A DNA stretch of 64,000 bases. Source: Galdieria sulphuraria (lineage: Eukaryota; Rhodophyta; Bangiophyceae; Galdieriales; Galdieriaceae). Where the stretch lies: assembly GCF_000341285.1 (NCBI RefSeq), contig NW_005178465.1, positions 62,001 through 126,000 on the forward strand, written 5' to 3'. Under the pieces are notes generated by a model. It was not told where the DNA came from, searched no databases, and saw only the letters and a list, made by a program, of their open reading frames with translations. Shown piece after piece: positions 58,528 to 64,000 of this stretch (positions within the stretch are counted from its first letter, which is position 1; the number at the start of each line of letters is the position of its first letter). A program made the translations under genes and the position numbers.

Positions 58528-60260
58528 TTATTCAGTTCGAATGGTAATGGCCTCCTCCTCCTCCTCATCATCATCATCTTCTTCGTCCTTTTCTCCATCT
58601 CCATCTTCATCAAATGCATCTTCAGGAACAGAATAAAGTCTAATAATTGGCTTGTTGGGATCTTTCATAATAACTGCTTTGCTTTCTTCATCCATGTGCT
58701 TGAAACAAAGCTGAATCAATTGATGGAATATACCCCAACTATTATTCAAGTTCAATCCAATCTGCGCTGCAAATTCTCTTGGCTTATATGTCTGAATACC
58801 CAATATGACATGATTGGTATTATCTCTAGGTGAGACTCGGGAAACAAAACCTAGTTTTAGTTGATCCGCGCCACATAAAAATGAACCAAGAGTCCAACGA
58901 GTAAGCTTTGCTGCATTATTTTTCAACTCTGTTGCAAATACTGCTCCTCTTTGAGAATCTAATTTGTTTCTCCAATCGCTACCACTACCAGGTTTCGTAT
59001 TTAAATCAGGTACTTCATTCAGAGCCTTTAAAGATAGGAATAAAGGACTTTCTTCTTCTCTAGCTGGTTTCAATACTGCGTCGAATTCCGTACGTACTAC
59101 AACTTCATATTCTCCCATAGTCCATTTTCTATAACGATAGCCAACTGAAGCAACGCGTTCATCTTCTTCGGCAAAAGGATTGGGACGTTCCAATTCATGT
59201 CTAAAGAATAGATGATCATGATCAGCCCAATAATAGTATTCCACTCACTTACTTTTGAGAAGAGTTGAGAACTGCTTGTGAAAAGTTTTGATTCACCAAG
59301 GTTGCTTCGATGGTCAATGACTGCATAGAGTTGACTTGTTCCTCGCGAGGAAGATTCTTTTCATCTTTAGGAGGATCATGAGCCGTTTCATTCACTGTTA
59401 GCATATCAATCATGGAACCTTCTCTTTTATCGAAGAACAGTTTGTCACCAACGCGGTGTACAACAATATCCCAAGAATAAACGGAACGAGAAGCAGACAT
59501 CAACAAAGAAAGGATAGAGGCAGTAATATATATTCTTCCACGTCCCTGACTGGCAATCTCTCTAATAATTGGATCATCCGTAGTGCTTACATAATGAAAA
59601 GTTCTGTCTTCAAATCTTTCCAAATGTTTTTCTGATTTTACACTGACACGATCGTTTGCCTTATCATAATATTCTAAAACACCACAGGATACAATATCTT
59701 GGGCTTCCGATATATTGGAAAAGGATAACTTGGACATTTCTGAAAACTGGAGTTCCTCTTTGAGTACCCAATCAGCTTGCACTTCTATACTAGCTTTGCG
59801 TAGTTCTCTTCTACGGTCGTCAAAACGACGACGAAAAGCATGATCCTTTCGGTCCCTTTGCAGAATGTGAGTGACAAAGAATAGAGAAAGTAACAAGAGA
59901 CTACCATTTCCTTGAACGTTCCCTTTCTTCTTGGTTACGGCCACGAAAGTCTCTAAAGTTGGAAGTTGTCCGTGCCAAGAAAGGAACTCGGACGTTTCTT
60001 CCGTGTGAGGCTGCAGTAAATTTGGAGTTGCTTCTGCCTTCTACCATTTGAAACAATCCATCTTCATCTCCATCCACACTATATCTATCCAAAGGCTTTC
60101 CCGTTCGTACATTGGCAGTCCAGTCAGCTGCCTTTCCTAATTTATCCGTCTTACTAAACGCTGCATAAGGAATGTCACGAAATTTGGTTGGAGGCAAGTC
60201 TACAGGTGGACCCCAACCTTCAAGATTATCGTTTATTTTAGGTGCTACAAAGTGGACCAT
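58528..60260 (-). CDS. EIF3D: Translation initiation factor eIF3 subunit D
   Basis: Cap-binding subunit of eIF3. Three exons; introns near 59893-59939 and 59194-59245 restore frame (SRKWDRKDHAF, SSQKHELERPNPF). Start MVHFVAPKINDNLEGWGPPV matches the family, as do FRDIPYAAFSKTDKLGKAADW, LLMSASRSVYSWDIVV, ELKNNAAKLTRWTLGSFLCG and FVSRVSPRDNTNHVILG. The C-terminus is an aspartate/glutamate run coded by a GA-rich low-complexity stretch. Confidence 0.94.
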
Positions 60261-60307
60261 TCAACAATACTTTCAACACTTGGAAATGCCCAATCCAAAA
60301 GGTAAAG

Positions 60308-62200
60308 TTATTCACGATTTCCCACCCAACCTTGTTGACGAGCTATTGCTGTGATTCTTTTCTTTTTGTCAAGTTGTTGATGTTTCTTTCCGTTGTTATT
60401 TTGTGTTTGTACGTTTCTAGTTGGCTTCTTATTAGATGAAACTTCCATGGGAACATTGGATGGTTCCACAATAACTGTCTTCGATTCTTCACCATCGGAT
60501 ACTCCATCTAGATATTCATCATCCATATCTATATTCTCTACATCTTCCCATGTTTCAGCATCTTCCAATTCTTTTATCCATTGATCAAGCTGTGCCTCCA
60601 TTTCCGGTATTCTAGGTAATGATTTGTCTCGATGGACCTCATTAGGAGGTAATAAATTGCTGGTTTCAAACACCCATTCCCTGCCTTTACTAAATATCTT
60701 ATTATTCCTGATCTCCACAGAATGAATGGTAATATTCAAAGCCTTTGAAAACTTTCTCATCACAAATTGATATTCTGGAGATACAATCGAAAAACAAAAA
60801 CCAGTTACACCTGCTCTACCACACCTTCCAGCACGATGTAAATAATGTTGAGCATCGGTAGGCAATTCCAATTGAATGACATGAGAAACAAAAGGAAAAT
60901 CCATTCCCCTCGCCAATACTTCTGTACATACCAATATGGGATACTTGAGTTGGCGAAAATCTTTCAGTACCTTGGCACGTTCCATTTTAGTTTGATTGCC
61001 TTGCATGTAGGTCACCTTTAATTTAAATTCCTGTAACTTGGAAGCTATCACTCCTGCTCGATGTTGATCATTCACAAATATGATTACAGCACTAGGCAAC
61101 GGATGGGCAAATAAAATACTTCTTATCGCTTCCAAATGTTTATGTTTTGAAGTGGTTATCATAAAATGATGGATATTTTGAGGCACACCATGAGGAGTCC
61201 ATTCAGAACCCAATACGACTGCATTGTTTTGATATCTAAAGTAGATTAAATATGGCTCTATAGATGTAAACATAAGCGATGAATGCAATAGCTACCTTTT
61301 AGATGCTTCAACAACACATTGCGATGAACAAGTAGCAGAACAAAATATGGTTTGTTTTCTGGATGCACAACGTTGCAACAAAGCTTCCAATTTCTCTCCA
61401 TTGCTGGGCATATCCAAACAGTGGTCCACTTCATCGATTACGACGATAGAAACTTGAGTAGCATTCAAAATATGCCTCCTAAATGAATGCAGTTACGTTG
61501 TATAAATATCAATATAATATTACACCACTCACTCTATTAACAACTCATAAAGTCGTCCAGGCGTACCCAACACGATGTGAGGTTGCCTTTCTTTTAGACT
61601 ATCGATCTGACGTTGAATATTGGCTCCTCCAATAAGAGATATACTTCTAATGCCCATATTGCTAGCAAGTGACTCACATACTTTGGCTATTTGTACACAC
61701 AATTCTCTAGTGGGTTCAATAATGAACACCTGAGGTTGCTTATGTTGAACGTTGATTCCCTCCAAGATAGGAAGAAGAAAGGCCTAACATAAAAAATCAA
61801 TTGGTCTATATTGGAATGATTGTTGTACTGTACAACTTACCAAAGTCTTTCCACTACCTGTGTGGGAACCAAGCGTCACATCAAGACCTCGTTTGATGTA
61901 AGGAATGGCACTACTTTGTATGGGAAGTGGGCTCTGGAATCCCCATCTTTCAATATTTTCTAACAGTGTTTTGTTTTCAATCAACGAACAAAAGTTGGCA
62001 GTAAGATGAAACCGAAAAATATATCGTTGAGGAACAGTTACTCGAGAGGTATGGAAACGAGGTCTCCCAAGGTATTGTCTACGATAAGGTGACACACAAA
62101 CATTAGAAGAGATATATCGGTGTTGATGAAATAGAATAGAATTGGATGAACTACAACCCCAAATATAGCCAAGAACAAAACTGTAAACAGAATCAGGCAT
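60308..62200 (-). CDS. DEAD-box RNA helicase, probably organellar
   Basis: Four exons from ATG 62200 (MPDSVYSFVLGYIWGCSSSN) with a basic, hydroxyl-rich presequence of about 60 residues. Motifs: GFQSPLPIQSSAIP, LGSHTGSGKTLAFLLP, IEPTRELCVQ, GTPGRLYELL, motif II as DEVD (VVIDEVDHCLD), SAT, AVIIFVNDQ, CTEVLARGMDFP and HRAGRCGRAG. The C-terminal tail is acidic and then basic. DEVD is a tolerated variant of DEAD. Location is inferred from the N-terminus. It is divergent from the EVE gene, with 42 bases between start codons. Confidence 0.88.
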
Positions 62201-62242
62201 ATTGTATCCAAACACAACACACAACAATCATTATTGAATTGA

Positions 62243-62839
62243 ATGACCAAACGAAAGCGTACTATTACTACCTTATCACAATCGAAAAGACGAGGAACGA
62301 AGGGAAACGAAGAACGTGTAGAAATAGATCGGAATAACTCTTGTCAGTTCTTTCTACTCAAGTCAGAACCTGAGTCAAGACTGGAAAACGGGGTAGACGT
62401 TCGTTTTTCGATACAAGACTTGGAAAATGAACCAGAGCAAAGTGCCATATGGGATGGAGTTAGAAATTATCAAGCTAGAAACATTCTCAAGTCTATGAAA
62501 GTAGGAGACATGGCTTTCTTTTATCATTCCAACTGTAAAGAACCTGGAATAGTAGGCGTAACTCGGATAACAAAGGAAGCCTTTCCTGACCCAACTCAGT
62601 TTGACCCAGAAAGTCCTTATTACGATCCTAAAAGCTCAAAAGAAAGTCCAACTTGGTACGCTGTACAAGTTAAACTGGAAGAAAAGTGGAACAGAAAGGT
62701 ATCACTTGATGAATTGAAAACTTATCAGACGAAGCAGTTGAGCGATATGGACTTGTTCAAACGTTCTCGGCTTAGTGTACAAAGAATACTTCCACATAAC
62801 TGGGATTTCATTATGACGCTGCTCAAAAAAGAAAAATAA
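62243..62839 (+). CDS. EVE-domain protein, THYN1-like
   Basis: 198 residues, intronless. The first 30 residues are basic (MTKRKRTITTLSQSKRRG), probably a nuclear signal. The EVE domain follows: FFLLKSEPES, FSIQDLENEPEQSAIWDGVR, NYQARNILKSMKVGDMAFFY, HSNCKEPGIVGVTRITKEAF and DPTQFDPESPYYDPKSSKES. EVE domains are PUA-like and bind modified bases in DNA or RNA. All expected core residues of the pocket (SEP, WDGVRNYQARN, FYHS) are visible. Confidence 0.92.
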   Translation: MTKRKRTITTLSQSKRRGTKGNEERVEIDRNNSCQFFLLKSEPESRLENGVDVRFSIQDLENEPEQSAIWDGVRNYQARNILKSMKVGDMAFFYHSNCKEPGIVGVTRITKEAFPDPTQFDPESPYYDPKSSKESPTWYAVQVKLEEKWNRKVSLDELKTYQTKQLSDMDLFKRSRLSVQRILPHNWDFIMTLLKKEK

Positions 62840-62907
62840 AGCTAAAAAGAATCTTTATGACAAACGCAAACAACTATCTTACTAAAGCAACACGAGTTAA
62901 CAAAGAA

Positions 62908-63771
62908 TCACATCATACGACAAGGCCGCTCATCCTTGCGCACGTTGGTAAGGTTATGGAATCCCTTGGGTTTATATTGCTCCAAGAATAAAAGCTGACG
63001 ACTGTTGATTGCACCTCGACGACGAGCACGAATATAGCCAATAGCATCGAGAGCATCCATACCCATTTCAATAAGCGCAATAGCAACCATAACTGGTGCT
63101 CTTCCTAAACCAGTCTTGCAATGAAGTGCGATGCTTATTTTGGATGAATTATCCCCAACTTCTTCCTTACGAAGAGCAACAGAAGACGACTTATTCAGCC
63201 CTTGAAAGCCTGCTCTCTCCATAGTTTTCGTAGTATTTTCATTGTCTGTCACACAACTCAACAACGAAAGCCATTTCTGTATAATTTCCCCAGAAGGAAC
63301 TCCACCATCTTCAAAAGGCCAGTCATGATGCTTGAAACCTGCATCAACCAACTTTTCGGCATTGTATAATGACTCACATAGCCGAACAACATGTTTCACT
63401 CCAGCTCTCTTTAATGTATCCATATAATTGTTCAAACAGTCGTCTGAAGGAGAGCCGGTGATAAGGAAGACATAACGTCCAAACTCAACAAAAGTTGGCT
63501 GTTTAGAGGCTAAACCACGACGAAAAGTTTCAGCATTTCTCTCACCAAGACTCAGCACACCTTCCAAATCCTTCATTGCTGCAACCAATATTTGTTCCTT
63601 CTTGTCTCCAGAAGAGGAGTTATTGCGCGAACGAAAAGCGAGTGACTGTTTGGCAACGGCAATTCGAACAAGTTTCTTGTCCACAGCTTTAGTGCGATTA
63701 TTCAAATACACAGAATTGTCCCCGTGCAGTTCTCCGGCAGACAGACTTCGGGTTATCGTACTCGTGGTCAT
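62908..63771 (-). CDS. PRL-type (PTP4A) tyrosine phosphatase with CaaX-like end
   Basis: Dual-specificity phosphatase of the PRL group. Active site ALHCKTGLGRAPVMVAIALI has the catalytic Cys and Arg of HCxxGxxRAP, and the general-acid loop reads WPFEDGGVPS. The end is CRMM, a possible CaaX prenylation box, as in animal PRLs. It is longer than PRL-1 (about 288 against 173 residues), with about 90 extra N-terminal residues and an insert of about 30 residues before the active site. Intronless. The first ATG is at 63771. Confidence 0.88.
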   Translation of the reverse strand: MTTSTITRSLSAGELHGDNSVYLNNRTKAVDKKLVRIAVAKQSLAFRSRNNSSSGDKKEQILVAAMKDLEGVLSLGERNAETFRRGLASKQPTFVEFGRYVFLITGSPSDDCLNNYMDTLKRAGVKHVVRLCESLYNAEKLVDAGFKHHDWPFEDGGVPSGEIIQKWLSLLSCVTDNENTTKTMERAGFQGLNKSSSVALRKEEVGDNSSKISIALHCKTGLGRAPVMVAIALIEMGMDALDAIGYIRARRRGAINSRQLLFLEQYKPKGFHNLTNVRKDERPCRMM

Positions 63772-63928
63772 CTTGAGGAGTAATACCAAACAAAACAAAT
63801 AAACTATTAACTGTTTGACAGAAAAAGTGAGTAAAGGTAAACTTCAAACCTGCCAACAGTTCAGTTCTCTGGACACAATATGTAAAACTTCAAAACTGAG
63901 ATAGAGAGCGAGGCGGGAAACCAATTAG

Positions 63929-64000
63929 GGATCCAGTCGATGAGCTAATCCTTCGTACTCGTAAACCTCCTCAGTGGCTGTCACCATACAGTGTCTAATA
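63929..64000 (-). CDS. Possible 3' end of a further gene
   Basis: The minus strand is open from the window edge to a TAA at 63929-63931, reading HCMVTATEEVYEYEG then LAHRLDP. It looks coding-like but is only 23 codons, and the plus strand is also open here. No family can be named. Confidence 0.25.

Noticed and set aside
58553-58620. CTC/ATC trinucleotide repeat as an independent microsatellite
   Set aside because: It encodes the acidic C-terminal run of eIF3d in frame.

Overview
The window is nuclear DNA of a compact eukaryote, most likely a unicellular red alga of the Cyanidiophyceae, close to Galdieria. The evidence is as follows. A nuclear gene for a phycobilisome linker carries a plastid transit peptide beginning MFAFV. 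Nearly every gene is cut by introns of about 45-55 bases. Genes lie tens to a few hundred bases apart. A tRNA-Tyr gene has two introns, one of them in the D-loop, a habit known from Cyanidioschyzon. Splice joins below were made by eye from GT..AG signals, frame and family alignment, without transcripts.

Layout. 1-10 kb: SRP54 (cut by the window edge), a PP2C phosphatase, acetyl-CoA synthetase, DDB1, and a dsRNA-binding protein with a NYN/PIN-like domain. 10-20 kb: a Myb-repeat protein, RFC1, a hypothetical protein, an ABCG half-transporter, a polyprenol-reductase-like protein and a mitochondrial carrier. 20-30 kb: organellar bL25, two small unknown membrane proteins, an ACC-synthase-like aminotransferase, an F-box protein with a SPOC-like domain, a 2.3-kb AT-rich gene-poor stretch, a structured RNA candidate and NADP-isocitrate dehydrogenase. 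30-40 kb: a predicted SbcD-SbcC (Mre11/Rad50-type) fusion protein, cytochrome b5, glutamate decarboxylase and the DEAD-box protein DBP10/DDX54. 40-50 kb: cytosolic HSP70, a SAL1/HAL2 nucleotidase, a leukotriene-A4-hydrolase-like protein with a lost zinc site, tRNA-Tyr, a small beta/gamma-crystallin-like ORF, RPN3 and NOT3/5. 50-64 kb: a small coiled-coil protein, telomerase reverse transcriptase, the phycobilisome linker, a GIY-YIG/NifU fusion, eIF3d, an organellar-type DEAD-box helicase, an EVE/THYN1 protein and a PRL-type phosphatase.

Most genes are ordinary housekeeping genes with no operon logic. Several divergent pairs share promoters of 40-130 bases (SRP54/PP2C, bL25/21538, helicase/EVE). 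GAD and DBP10 meet tail to tail and share a TTAA as stop on both strands. The points most worth a second look are the SbcD-SbcC fusion, the doubly interrupted tRNA-Tyr, the M1-family pseudoenzyme, the structured RNA next to IDH, and the unusual domain pairings (F-box/SPOC, dsRBD/NYN, GIY-YIG/NifU). I saw no CRISPR array, rRNA gene, retroelement or DNA transposon.
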